A stretch of DNA of 18,365 nt from HGM12587 sp964561705 (GTDB taxonomy: Bacteria; Bacillota; Clostridia; Lachnospirales; Lachnospiraceae): positions 1-18,365 of the forward strand of contig CAZLQJ010000033.1 in assembly GCA_964561705.1 (NCBI GenBank), given 5' to 3'. Below, piece by piece: positions 1-7,819 of this stretch (position 1 is its first letter; every line of letters starts with the position of its first letter). Both the position numbers and the translations under genes were made by a program. The notes under the pieces were generated by a model. That model did not search any database, was not told the origin of the DNA, and was given only the letters and a program-made list of their open reading frames with translations.

Positions 1-53
1 TATTTACACAATATGTTAGTTATTTCTAATCCATATTTTTTTACAGTATTTTC

Positions 54-82
54 TTGTTTTTTCAAAAAAACGGTGCTATATT
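54..82 (+). promoter_or_regulatory. Predicted sigma-A promoter of the ECF S-component gene
   Basis: TTGTTT at 54-59 is followed after 17 bases by TATATT at 77-82. The -10 is preceded by TG-C, giving the extended form TGCTATATT. Transcription would start near 88-90, leaving a leader of about 50 bases. That leader can form a short 5-bp hairpin (CTGTC 88-92 with GACAG 98-102). It is too short for a typical large riboswitch. Nothing else is recognised in bases 1-141. Confidence 0.65.
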
Positions 83-141
83 AATATCTGTCAGAACGAC
101 AGGCAGATTTTGCCGTTATATCAGACAAAGGAGAATTGAAT

Positions 142-750
142 ATGGAAAACAAAACAACAAACAGTACCCGCAGTATGGTAGAGTTGGCTTTGATGTCTTC
201 GATCATCATTGTAATGGCATTGACGCCCCTTGGTTATATCAAAACCCCGGTTCTCTCTATTACGCTGCTGACGATCCCTGTGGCTGTAGGTGCGATCATC
301 CTTGGACCAAAAGGGGGAGCTTTTCTGGGAGCAGTTTTTGGCGCTACAAGCTTTGCTCAGGCAGTGTCCGGTGCAGGCGGCATGACCGCAATCCTGTTTC
401 AGACCAATCCGCTGGGTGTTACATTTTTATGTTTTGTACCCCGGATCTTAGAAGGCCTTTTATGTGGACTTCTTTTTCAGCTCTTACATCGTACAAACGT
501 AAAAAAAGCATCTTATTTTATCGCAGGCATTTCCTGCCCTGTTTTGAACACGATCCTGTTTATGGGAACTGTGATCCTGTTCTTTTACCAAACAGACTAT
601 ATCCAGTCCCTAGTCACAAGTCTGGGCGTTGCCAATCCTTTGACTTTTGTATTTGCCCTGGTCGGGATCCAGGGTGTTATCGAGGCAATGATCTGTGGAA
701 TCCTTTCCGGCAGTATCGGATTTTCCCTGGCAAAAGTCTTAAAAAGATAA
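142..750 (+). CDS. ECF transporter S component, probably for pantothenate (PanT-like)
   Basis: A 202-aa, almost entirely hydrophobic protein with about six membrane segments. It has the size and pattern of energy-coupling-factor substrate-binding (S) components: a short polar N-terminus, then a hydrophobic run with AIILGPKGGAFLGAVFG near residues 50-65, as seen in that family. S components bind a vitamin or metal in the membrane and share EcfA/EcfA'/EcfT energising subunits, none of which is encoded here. The neighbours coaBC and coaX point to pantothenate as substrate; this is inferred from context only. I chose the ATG at 142 because AAAGGAGA at 127-134 lies 7 bases before it, whereas an in-frame TTG at 136 would sit one base from the ribosome binding site. 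Other vitamins, such as riboflavin or a thiamine precursor, cannot be excluded. Confidence 0.85.
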   Translation: MENKTTNSTRSMVELALMSSIIIVMALTPLGYIKTPVLSITLLTIPVAVGAIILGPKGGAFLGAVFGATSFAQAVSGAGGMTAILFQTNPLGVTFLCFVPRILEGLLCGLLFQLLHRTNVKKASYFIAGISCPVLNTILFMGTVILFFYQTDYIQSLVTSLGVANPLTFVFALVGIQGVIEAMICGILSGSIGFSLAKVLKR

Positions 751-760
751 GTTTTTATAA

Positions 761-802
761 AAAAAGAAGCATTTCTGATCTATCTCAGAAATACTTCTTT
801 TT
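761..802. terminator. Bidirectional intrinsic terminator between the S-component gene and coaBC
   Basis: Arms ATTTCTGA (771-778) and TCAGAAAT (785-792) pair around a 6-base loop. After one mismatch the stem continues with GAAG/CTTC (766-769 / 794-797) and an A-run/T-run (761-765 / 798-802). The flanking A and T runs give a U-tail on either strand, so it can end both the plus-strand gene and the converging coaBC, whose stop codon begins at 808. Confidence 0.85.
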
Positions 803-805
803 TCT

Positions 806-2011
806 TTAAGCCTGTTTTTCTTCTCGTTCCTTCAAAATAGCATCCAGAATTCGATCCGCCACTTCGTCTTTGGCCATAAGTGGCAACGCTTCTTGACCCT
901 TTCTCGTAATCAAAGTCACCACATTGGTGTTTGTACCAAATCCGGCTCCCTGTGTTTTTAAATTATTGGCAACGATCATATCTGCATTTTTCCTTACCAG
1001 CTTTTCTGTGGAATTTTCCAGCATATTTTGTGTTTCCATAGAAAATCCACAAAGGAACTGTCCTTCTTTTTTATGTTCCCCAAGATATCCTAAAATATCC
1101 TGTGTACGTTCCAGAGAAATGCTCATATCGCCTTCTTTTTTCTTTACCTTTTCAGCCGCAACTGCGGATGGACGATAATCTGCAACTGCAGCTGCCTTGA
1201 TGATCACATCCTGTTTTGGGGCACGTTCGGTCACTGCCTGGAACATTTCCCTTGCACTGGTAACATCTACCATTTCGACAAAAGGCGGCGGTGCCAGCTG
1301 TACCGGACCGCTGACCAAAGTTACCTTAGCGCCCCGCATGGCTGCTGCCTTGGCAATGGCATATCCCATTTTTCCCGTCGAATGATTGGTAATGTAACGC
1401 ACCGGATCAATGGCTTCCCTGGTAGGTCCTGCAGTCACCAAAATTTTTAATCCTTCCAGATCTTTTTTTGCGGATAATGCCTTTTGGATATATTGTAGCA
1501 ATAGCTCCGGTTCCGGCATTTTCCCTTCACCGGTATCCCCGCATGCAAGATAGCCGCATGCCGGATCGATCACTTCCATACCATAACATTTCAGAAGTTT
1601 CATATTATCCTGCACAATAGAATTTCGGTACATTCTCGTATTCATTGCAGGAGCTACAACGATCGGACACTGACAGGCCAGAAGTGTGGTCGTCAGCATA
1701 TCATCTGCAATCCCATGGGCCATTTTAGCGATCACATTGGCTGTTGCCGGTGCAACCATGGCAGCATCTGCCTTTTTTGCCAATGACACGTGTTCTACGC
1801 TGTACTGAAAATTTCTGTCAAAGGTATCTACCAGACATTTATTTCCCGTTAATGTCTCAAATGTAATCGGATTTATAAAATTTGTAGCATTTTTTGTCAT
1901 GATCACATGTACATCACAATGCATCTTCACCAATGCACTGGCAAGACTTGCAATCTTATAAGCTGCAATGCTTCCGCTGACACCTAAAATTACTGTTTTT
2001 CCTTTTAACAT
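806..2011 (-). CDS. coaBC: Bifunctional phosphopantothenoylcysteine decarboxylase / phosphopantothenate-cysteine ligase
   Basis: A 401-aa protein of normal length for CoaBC (Dfp). It first ligates cysteine to 4'-phosphopantothenate using CTP (CoaB half), then decarboxylates the product to 4'-phosphopantetheine using FMN (CoaC half). In the CoaC half (about 1-180) I see GVSGSIAAYK at 10-19, His74 in VEHVSLAKKAD, PAMNTRMY at 121-128 (the PxMNxxMW motif with Tyr for Trp), and LACGDTGEGKMPEPE with Cys157. In the CoaB half (from about 187) I see LVTAGPTREAIDPVRYITN and NHSTGKMG with Lys214, then AAAVADYRP and a lysine-rich KVKKKE region. The ATG at 2011 has AGAGG 6 bases upstream. It is transcribed divergently from coaX, the preceding enzyme of the same pathway. 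Confidence 0.97.
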   Translation of the reverse strand: MLKGKTVILGVSGSIAAYKIASLASALVKMHCDVHVIMTKNATNFINPITFETLTGNKCLVDTFDRNFQYSVEHVSLAKKADAAMVAPATANVIAKMAHGIADDMLTTTLLACQCPIVVAPAMNTRMYRNSIVQDNMKLLKCYGMEVIDPACGYLACGDTGEGKMPEPELLLQYIQKALSAKKDLEGLKILVTAGPTREAIDPVRYITNHSTGKMGYAIAKAAAMRGAKVTLVSGPVQLAPPPFVEMVDVTSAREMFQAVTERAPKQDVIIKAAAVADYRPSAVAAEKVKKKEGDMSISLERTQDILGYLGEHKKEGQFLCGFSMETQNMLENSTEKLVRKNADMIVANNLKTQGAGFGTNTNVVTLITRKGQEALPLMAKDEVADRILDAILKEREEKQA

Positions 2012-2065
2012 AATAAACCTCTTGATCTTAAACCTTATTCAGGGCAAACGCCACTTCTTTATCAG

Positions 2066-2094
2066 AGTATAACAAAGTGCGTTGATTTTTACAA
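2066..2094 (-). promoter_or_regulatory. Predicted coaBC promoter
   Basis: On the minus strand, TTGTAA (2094-2089) is followed after exactly 17 bases by TATACT (2071-2066), placing the start site near 2059 and a leader of about 48 bases before the ATG at 2011. It overlaps the divergent coaX promoter at 2082-2110. Confidence 0.55.
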
Positions 2095-2110
2095 GTTCCG
2101 GTGATACACT
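2082..2110 (+). promoter_or_regulatory. Predicted coaX promoter with extended -10
   Basis: TTGATT (2082-2087), a 17-base spacer and TACACT (2105-2110), the latter preceded by TG-A so that the -10 is of the extended TGnTAnnnT type. The start site would be near 2117, with the AGGAAAGG ribosome binding site at 2130-2137 before the ATG at 2149. Its -35 box lies inside the spacer of the opposing coaBC promoter, so the two are likely to compete for polymerase. Confidence 0.6.
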
Positions 2111-2148
2111 AGGCATAGCAAAAATGCACAGGAAAGGATTTAAATACC

Positions 2149-2919
2149 ATGATCTTAGCAATTGATATTGGAAATACAAACATCGTTGTAGGATGTTTTG
2201 ATAAAGATAGTGTTTTATTTGTCGAAAGAGTCTCTACAGATCATACCAAAACTGAGTTGGAATATGCCATCAGCCTAAAAAATGTCTTAGAAATCTACCA
2301 CATCAAACCGGCTGATGTTGCCGGCGGAATCATTTCTTCCGTGGTTCCTCCGCTGACCAATGTACTGAAAAATTCCGCAGAAAAGATTATCAGCGGAAAT
2401 GTTCTGGTCGTCGGACCGGGCGTAAAAACAGGACTGAATATCCTGATGGATAATCCGGCTTCCGTTGGAAGCGATCTGGTGGTAGATGCGGTCGCTGCCA
2501 TCCATGAATATCCGGTTCCTTTGGTATTTATCGATATGGGAACAGCAACCACCATCTCTGTAGTAGATGAAAACAAATGTTACCGGGGAGGCATGATCCT
2601 TCCTGGAATCCGGGTTTCCATGGATTCTCTGACCTCCAGAACTGCACAGCTTCCGGATATCAGTATGGAAGCTCCCAAAAGGCTGATCGGCCGCAATACC
2701 ATTGACTGTATGAAAAGCGGTATGATCTACGGAAATGCTTCCTGCATTGACGGTATGATCCGCCGGATCAAAAAAGAACTTGGAAGGGAAAATCTGACAG
2801 TCATTGCCACCGGAGGTCTTTCAAAGGTGATCATTCCTCATTGTGAAGAAAACATCATTTACGACAACGAACTCCTTTTAAAAGGTCTTCGTTTGATCTA
2901 CGAAAAAAATCAGATTTAA
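2149..2919 (+). CDS. coaX: Type III pantothenate kinase
   Basis: A 256-aa protein, the normal length for CoaX. It phosphorylates pantothenate with ATP, the first step of coenzyme A synthesis. Type III kinases have an acetate/sugar-kinase/Hsp70/actin fold and, unlike CoaA, are not feedback-inhibited by CoA (family knowledge). Visible motifs in order: the phosphate-1 loop AIDIGNTNIVVG (4-15), GPGVKTG (89-95), GSDLVVDAVAA (107-117) with the expected catalytic Asp109, the phosphate-2 loop IDMGTATTISVVD (128-140), GGMILPGI, and a late ATGGLSKVI adenosine-type motif. After Asp109 many homologues have Arg-x-Val-Asn where this protein has Leu-Val-Val-Asp. The ATG at 2149 follows AGGAAAGG by 11 bases. 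The gene is monocistronic, between its own promoter and a strong terminator. Confidence 0.96.
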   Translation: MILAIDIGNTNIVVGCFDKDSVLFVERVSTDHTKTELEYAISLKNVLEIYHIKPADVAGGIISSVVPPLTNVLKNSAEKIISGNVLVVGPGVKTGLNILMDNPASVGSDLVVDAVAAIHEYPVPLVFIDMGTATTISVVDENKCYRGGMILPGIRVSMDSLTSRTAQLPDISMEAPKRLIGRNTIDCMKSGMIYGNASCIDGMIRRIKKELGRENLTVIATGGLSKVIIPHCEENIIYDNELLLKGLRLIYEKNQI

Positions 2920-2922
2920 AAT

Positions 2923-2960
2923 AAAACTCCGGGCGCTTTCAAATGCTGTCCCGGAGTTTT
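2923..2960. terminator. Strong bidirectional intrinsic terminator between coaX and the AI-2E-family gene
   Basis: A perfect 11-bp stem, AAAACTCCGGG (2923-2933) with CCCGGAGTTTT (2950-2960), and a 16-base loop. It is followed by TTTTTT on the plus strand and by TTTTATTTT on the minus strand. It begins 4 bases after the coaX stop and lies 10 bases beyond the stop of the converging gene, so it can serve both. Confidence 0.93.
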
Positions 2961-2969
2961 TTATACTTC

Positions 2970-4256
2970 TTATTTACTTTTCACTTTTTTGATAAAATCT
3001 TCCCATTTTTTCAGGCTTGCAGCCTTACTCTCTTTTTTCTCCTGTGATTTTTGTTCCCGTTCTATTCGCTTATCCGGATATTTTTCACGATAATTCTCTA
3101 CCTCTTTGCCAAGTCCCCTTTCCTGAAGTTTTCGGAATACAAACTTACTAATCAGGAAGTAAATGACTGCAAACGTCGGCACACCAATGATCATGCCCAC
3201 AAATCCAAACAAATCTCCAAAGATCAGGATGGAGAACAATACCCAGATGCTTCCAAGTCCTGTGCTCTGTCCCAGAATTGCAGGTCCCAGAATATTTCCG
3301 TCAAACTGCTGCAGGATAAAAATAAAGATCAAGAAATACAATGCCTGCATCGGGCTGACCGTCAAGATCAGAATTGCACTTGGAATTGCTCCAATAAATG
3401 GTCCAAAAAACGGTATGATATTGGTAACGCCCACAATGGTACTGATCAATACCGGATAAGGCATTCTCATAACGGACACGCAGATAAAACAAAGAATTCC
3501 AATAATCAGCGAGTCAACCAGTTTTCCACGAATAAATCCGCCAAAGCACTGATCCATTTCATAAGTAATCTCGAACACCATATCCGCATATTTCTTTGGT
3601 ATCAGGGCATTCACAATCATCTTTGCCTGAAGTTTTAACTTATCTGCAGAGCCCAATACATAAATACATACAATGATACCGATCACGAAATCAAATACGC
3701 CCCATAAAGTGGATACCACACCGGCTGAAAGACTGGTAATCAATTCCTGTACCTTGGGAATCACCGTACCTGTCATCCAATTTTCCAACTGAGAAGAAGA
3801 ATTTTCAAGCATTCCCGAAGCAAATTTCTGCAGTTCTTCATTGTCACTTAAGACGGAACCGATCCATTTGGAAAGATTATCCACCATAGCCGGCATGCCG
3901 GTCACAATGGATACAATACTGTCTAAAAGTTGCGGAAGAAGCATCCATAACAGCAGATAGATGGCTACCCCAAAAATCAAAAGACCGGAAAAAATTCCCA
4001 CAGAAAGGGTTACTTTCTGATATCTTTCCTCCGTCAGTTTATCAAGATAAGCCGTGATCCACTGACTGAGGGGATAAATCAAATATGCCAAAACACATCC
4101 GTAAATAAACGGCATCAGCGTACCGATGGCTGCACGAACATATCCCCCGATCCGGTCCAGACGGAACAGGAAAAAGAAGAATAAAATGCTTAAGGAAATC
4201 GCACCGAACCCTGCCAGCATTAAATAAATATATTTTTCAAATTCATGTTTTCTCAA
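2970..4256 (-). CDS. AI-2E family transporter (PF01594-type permease)
   Basis: A 428-aa integral membrane protein with an N-terminal membrane pair (about 12-60), another segment near 85-110, a hydrophilic amphipathic stretch (about 120-180), and a cluster of segments with the family's glycine/proline-rich pattern (TNIIPFFGPFIGAIPSA near residues 280-296). The C-terminus is a charged Lys/Glu-rich tail. Proteins of this family are linked in different members to autoinducer-2 export, Na+/H+ antiport or unknown efflux; the substrate here cannot be told. The start is TTG at 4256: AGGAGG at 4270-4265 sits 8 bases before it, and the first in-frame ATG, at codon 13, lies inside the first membrane segment. 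It is the last gene of the argS-led unit, starting 3 bases after the preceding stop codon. Confidence 0.88.
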   Translation of the reverse strand: MRKHEFEKYIYLMLAGFGAISLSILFFFFLFRLDRIGGYVRAAIGTLMPFIYGCVLAYLIYPLSQWITAYLDKLTEERYQKVTLSVGIFSGLLIFGVAIYLLLWMLLPQLLDSIVSIVTGMPAMVDNLSKWIGSVLSDNEELQKFASGMLENSSSQLENWMTGTVIPKVQELITSLSAGVVSTLWGVFDFVIGIIVCIYVLGSADKLKLQAKMIVNALIPKKYADMVFEITYEMDQCFGGFIRGKLVDSLIIGILCFICVSVMRMPYPVLISTIVGVTNIIPFFGPFIGAIPSAILILTVSPMQALYFLIFIFILQQFDGNILGPAILGQSTGLGSIWVLFSILIFGDLFGFVGMIIGVPTFAVIYFLISKFVFRKLQERGLGKEVENYREKYPDKRIEREQKSQEKKESKAASLKKWEDFIKKVKSK

Positions 4257-4259
4257 GGA

Positions 4260-5105
4260 TTACTCCTCCTTTTTCTCATGTTCTTTATATTCTTTGATTA
4301 AATTTTCCAGCGTATCCGGTTCTTTTTCCACAAATTTTAGTTCTACATGGGGATCTGTCTGCTTCATCCAGCGCCATACGTACCAAAATACCATCAGAGA
4401 AATGCAGGTTACCAGGCAAAAGCCCACCATCGTTCCCATGATTTCCTGAAAAATATGGCTTTCGGACAACAAAAGCACCAAAAGATTAGCAGACATGTGT
4501 GCAATGCAGGAAGCCCACAAATTATCATATCTTTCGTAAACCCATACAAAGAAAAGTCCCAGTACAAAAGCATACACTGCCTGCACCACGTTCATATGAT
4601 ATAATCCAAAAACCAGGGCACTGAATACCATTGCCCGCCGCTTTCCCCAATACCGTTTCATACGAAGATAGACGATGCCTCTCATGCTCACCTCTTCTAC
4701 GATACATGCAAAGATTCCGGCACTTAAGATCTGCAGAAGCATCCCTTCGCTTGCCAGAATTTCGTTAGTCTCTTCATAACCGGAAAATAACTGTGGAAGC
4801 GGTGTCAGCATCAACAGATCATTCATAAACAGGGCCAGTGCTGCCCCTGCACATATCACCACTGCCATATCCTTTGTGGTAAAAGGGATATTTTTCTTTT
4901 CTTCCCCGGCTTCCTTCAAATCCTTCTGATATATTTGGTAATATACCGGAATACAAAGCAACGCCGCCAGCAGCAGACTCCATACGGCATATATTTTCTG
5001 AAAACAAACTGCACTCAGAACTGCGATCATATTTTGCGCAACCAGATAAATGATCAGCGGCCATAAAACATTCCAGATTTTCACAAAAATGGATTCTTTT
5101 TTCAA
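4260..5105 (-). CDS. CPBP family intramembrane glutamic endopeptidase (CAAX protease-like)
   Basis: About 281 aa and multi-spanning. It carries the three CPBP/Abi (PF02517) motifs: EEVSMR (Glu137-Glu138 to Arg142), FGLYHMN (His170) and HMSAN (His203, Asn207), counted from the TTG start. These residues form the active site of Rce1-type intramembrane proteases. Bacterial members act on unknown substrates; some give bacteriocin self-immunity or anchor proteins. All catalytic residues are present, so an active enzyme is likely. Start choice: an in-frame GTG at 5123 would overlap the upstream gene by 14 bases, whereas TTG at 5105 follows AAGGAAGG by 7 bases and starts just after the upstream stop. 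I prefer the TTG, but the GTG is possible. The charged C-terminal tail (EYKEHEKKEE) is cytosolic-looking. Confidence 0.87.
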   Translation of the reverse strand: MKKESIFVKIWNVLWPLIIYLVAQNMIAVLSAVCFQKIYAVWSLLLAALLCIPVYYQIYQKDLKEAGEEKKNIPFTTKDMAVVICAGAALALFMNDLLMLTPLPQLFSGYEETNEILASEGMLLQILSAGIFACIVEEVSMRGIVYLRMKRYWGKRRAMVFSALVFGLYHMNVVQAVYAFVLGLFFVWVYERYDNLWASCIAHMSANLLVLLLSESHIFQEIMGTMVGFCLVTCISLMVFWYVWRWMKQTDPHVELKFVEKEPDTLENLIKEYKEHEKKEE

Positions 5106-5109
5106 TCGA

Positions 5110-5976
5110 TTACCTTCCTTCACTGATGCTCTTTACATAATCTCCCATACCTTGTCCGGCATCCTCACCAATCAGGTTTAATCCTTCCTGGGTAAAATGA
5201 ATCCCATCTTCCATATAAGGAGATTCACTGATCTCCTTTGGCAGTCTGGAAACCAGTACAAAATTTTCATCTTCTGCACAAAGGCTTTCCTGTGCTTCCT
5301 GAATGAGCGTTGTATCTACGGTTTCGCCCTTCATCTGTACATTTCCGATCTGGATCACAAAACAACGTTCCACCCCATAGGGCTGCAAAGTATAAAGCAG
5401 CTTCTGCATATTCCCAATATATTGGTCTTTCGAGGTATGTACATAGGCATCTGTTTCTCCTTGAAACCATACCATATAAATATGCCGGATATGTACCTGA
5501 TGCTCCGTCATGACACGTTTGGCATTTTCCAACCGGTCGATCACATCCTCTACCAAATAATTGTTAAAAGAACTGATCTGTGCGGATCCCCTGGACGCCG
5601 ATACTGCTACCACACGCTCTTTCGTCTTTGTATAATAGGCATTTACAAAAGCCGTAACCAGAGAACCTCCTCTGTTGATCAGACCACGGTCGTCCAGATA
5701 GCCTTTTTTATGTTCCTTTTCCCCAAAAGGTTCTGATAAGATACAAAGTTCTTCCGGCTGTGTCACCGCACGATACTCATATCCTGCACCTTTGGTCAAA
5801 TTCGGTGCCTGTGTGGCATCGCCACCGGCACCGCTCATATTGCTCTGTCCCATAAAAAGGATCAGGTCTGCTTCCTTTAAGGTATAATATTCCTGATAAA
5901 GAAAACAGCCGCCCAAAATGCCGACACACACAACCAGAACTGTCGCCATCCATTTTATCCATTTTTTTTGAAACAT
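5110..5976 (-). CDS. Membrane-anchored SGNH / sialate O-acetylesterase-like hydrolase
   Basis: 288 aa. Residues 1-8 are basic, residues 9-27 form one hydrophobic segment, and the rest should lie outside the cell. The segment contains LGGC at 21-24, a weak lipobox, so a lipoprotein is possible but less likely than a simple anchor. The mature part has the SGNH/SASA (PF03629-type) blocks: FMGQSNMSG with nucleophile Ser45, VSASRGSAQI (125-134), WFQGETDA (170-177) and DGIHF with His260. Known relatives remove acetyl esters from sialic acid or xylan; the substrate here is unknown and could be a cell-wall or host glycan. The start codon lies 5 bases past the argS stop. The nearest ribosome-binding-like sequence, GGAGAG, is inside the end of argS about 12 bases upstream, suggesting translation coupled to argS. 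Confidence 0.83.
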   Translation of the reverse strand: MFQKKWIKWMATVLVVCVGILGGCFLYQEYYTLKEADLILFMGQSNMSGAGGDATQAPNLTKGAGYEYRAVTQPEELCILSEPFGEKEHKKGYLDDRGLINRGGSLVTAFVNAYYTKTKERVVAVSASRGSAQISSFNNYLVEDVIDRLENAKRVMTEHQVHIRHIYMVWFQGETDAYVHTSKDQYIGNMQKLLYTLQPYGVERCFVIQIGNVQMKGETVDTTLIQEAQESLCAEDENFVLVSRLPKEISESPYMEDGIHFTQEGLNLIGEDAGQGMGDYVKSISEGR

Positions 5977-5981
5977 ATTGT

Positions 5982-7748
5982 TTACATTCTCTCCGGTGCT
6001 TCAAATCCAAGCACATCAATGCAGGTTTCCAGCACCTTTCTTGTAAGGATCAAAAGTGCAATATAAGATGCCTGCTTCTTTTCATCCTCTTCACCCATAA
6101 TCTTTGTTTCATGATAGAATTTGTTAAATGCATTTGCAAGGTCGTAAATAAATGCACAAACTTTATGCGGTGCATGTTCCGCACATGCATTTTCCATCAT
6201 TGCATTAAATTTGGTAAGTTCCAGCATCAGTGCTTTTTCACTTTCATTGGTCACTTCACCAATGGTCAGACTGGTCACTGCACCCTTCACTTCTTCATAT
6301 TTTCTCAAAATCGATTTGATACGTGCAATTGTATAAAGAATATATGGACCTGTATCTCCTTCAGAAGAAGTAAATCTGTCAATATCAAAAATATAGTCCT
6401 TTGATGCCTGATTGGAAAGATCTCCATATTTTACAGCGGAAAGACCTACGATCTTTGCTGTTTTTCTTGCATCCTCTTCTGACATTTCCCCGCGTTCCAT
6501 GATTTTTCCATACATTTGTTCATTGATATCTGAAATCAGGGTTTCCAGACGCATAACTCCGCCGTCACGGGTCTTAAACGGCTTTCCGTCTTTTCCATTC
6601 ATTGTTCCAAAGCCTAAAAACTTCAGTTCTGTCTGTTCACTCACAATTCCGGTCTTCTTCGCACAGCGGAATACCTGTACGAAATGCATTTCCTGACGTT
6701 TATCTACCACATAAAGAACTTCATCCGGATGGAAATCTTCTTCACGCTGAACCAGAGTTGCAAGATCCGTGGTTGTATAAAGGCTTGCACCATCAGATTT
6801 TAAGATCATACATGGCGGCACTTCTTTAGTATCTGTTTCTTCTTTTACATCTACGACCAGTGCGCCCTCACTCATATAAGCATATCCTTCCTTTTTCAGG
6901 CGATCCACCATTGCCGGGATATAGCCCTGGGCATCTGATTCTCCCTTCCAAAGATCAAAAGATACATTCAGATTTGCATAGTTTTTCTTTAAGTCTGTGA
7001 CGGATACATTTAAAATATGCTGCAATAATGCACGATATCCTCTTCTTCCCTGCTGAAGTTCATGAGTTGCCTGCATTGCTGCTTCTTTGTATGCTTCATC
7101 TGTTTTGGAACGTCCACTTGCAGTCGGATAAATCTCTTCTAATTCCGAAATGGTAAACGGTGCTTCTTCCGGATATTCTCCTTCATAGCTCTCATCATAA
7201 TATACAAGATCCGGTTTTCTCTCACGAAGTTCAGTAATGATCAACCCCAGCTGTAAACCCCAGTCTCCCAGATGTACATCACCGATGACATGATGTCCCA
7301 TAAATCTGCTGATCCGCTTCACACTTTCTCCGATAATTGCAGAACGAAGGTGTCCTACATGAAGCGGTTTTGCCACATTTGGTCCGCCATAATCGATCAC
7401 GATGGTCTTTGGCTGTTCTGTCTTTTCACAGCCAAGTCTTTCATCTTCCTGCATTCCATTTAAATATGCAGCTAAAAATGCCGGCGATACTTTGATATTG
7501 ATAAATCCCGGATTCACTGCAGCTACTTCTGCAAAGCAGGTGCTTTCCTGCAATTTTTCAACCACTGCATTGGCGATCATGATCGGTGCCTTGTGATACT
7601 GTTTTGCTGCTGCCATGGCACCATTACACTGATATTCACAAAGATCCGGACGGTTTGACAAAGATACCTTGGCAAATTTGGTATCGATTTCTGCCGCCTC
7701 AAAAGCCTGAACTACTTCAGCTTCAATTAAATCTATCATTTTTTTCAT
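5982..7748 (-). CDS. argS: Arginyl-tRNA synthetase
   Basis: 588 aa, slightly longer than a typical bacterial class I ArgRS. It charges tRNA-Arg with arginine; the family needs bound tRNA for amino-acid activation. Blocks in order: an N-terminal Add1 domain (1-110) that recognises the tRNA elbow; GPNVAKPLHVGHLRSAIIGE with the HIGH-type HVGH at 130-133; GDWGLQLG (161-168); SLYTTTDLA (322-330); VVDKRQEMHFVQ (347-358); a degenerate KMSKS region GKPFKTRDGG (388-397); then the helical DALR anticodon-binding domain to the C-terminus. The ATG at 7748 has an AAGGAGAGGG ribosome binding site. A strong promoter lies just upstream. The leader is only about 35 bases, so there is no T-box. Three genes for membrane proteins follow with gaps of 3-5 bases. 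Confidence 0.97.
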   Translation of the reverse strand: MKKMIDLIEAEVVQAFEAAEIDTKFAKVSLSNRPDLCEYQCNGAMAAAKQYHKAPIMIANAVVEKLQESTCFAEVAAVNPGFINIKVSPAFLAAYLNGMQEDERLGCEKTEQPKTIVIDYGGPNVAKPLHVGHLRSAIIGESVKRISRFMGHHVIGDVHLGDWGLQLGLIITELRERKPDLVYYDESYEGEYPEEAPFTISELEEIYPTASGRSKTDEAYKEAAMQATHELQQGRRGYRALLQHILNVSVTDLKKNYANLNVSFDLWKGESDAQGYIPAMVDRLKKEGYAYMSEGALVVDVKEETDTKEVPPCMILKSDGASLYTTTDLATLVQREEDFHPDEVLYVVDKRQEMHFVQVFRCAKKTGIVSEQTELKFLGFGTMNGKDGKPFKTRDGGVMRLETLISDINEQMYGKIMERGEMSEEDARKTAKIVGLSAVKYGDLSNQASKDYIFDIDRFTSSEGDTGPYILYTIARIKSILRKYEEVKGAVTSLTIGEVTNESEKALMLELTKFNAMMENACAEHAPHKVCAFIYDLANAFNKFYHETKIMGEEDEKKQASYIALLILTRKVLETCIDVLGFEAPERM

Positions 7749-7790
7749 ACGTTGCCCTCTCCTTGTATGGAATTTCTAATTAATCCATAT

Positions 7791-7819
7791 ATTATAGCAT
7801 TTTCTGTTGCATTTTTCAA
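7791..7819 (-). promoter_or_regulatory. Predicted strong argS promoter overlapping the end of the upstream gene
   Basis: On the minus strand, TTGAAA (7819-7814), 17 bases, then consensus TATAAT (7796-7791) preceded by TGC, an extended -10. The -35 box overlaps the TGA stop (7818-7816) of the preceding DUF815-type gene. No terminator separates the two units, so read-through into argS is possible in addition to this promoter. Confidence 0.82.

Noticed and set aside
86..135. Possible vitamin riboswitch or pan-type RNA in the S-component leader
   Set aside because: The leader is only about 50 bases with one 5-bp hairpin and no recognisable conserved motif.
136..141. TTG at 136 as start of the S-component gene
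   Set aside because: It lies one base after the AAAGGAGA site; the ATG at 142 has proper 7-base spacing.
54..809. A 251-codon open frame on the plus strand
   Set aside because: It is out of frame with and fully covers the ECF S-component gene, has no ribosome binding site, and its translation is rich in Cys, Arg and Tyr with no family pattern. It is a shadow frame.
5197..5736. A 179-codon plus-strand frame
   Set aside because: It is antisense to the SGNH hydrolase gene, which has clear catalytic motifs.
7749..7790. T-box leader for argS
   Set aside because: The predicted leader is about 35 bases, with no specifier stem, T-box sequence or terminator.
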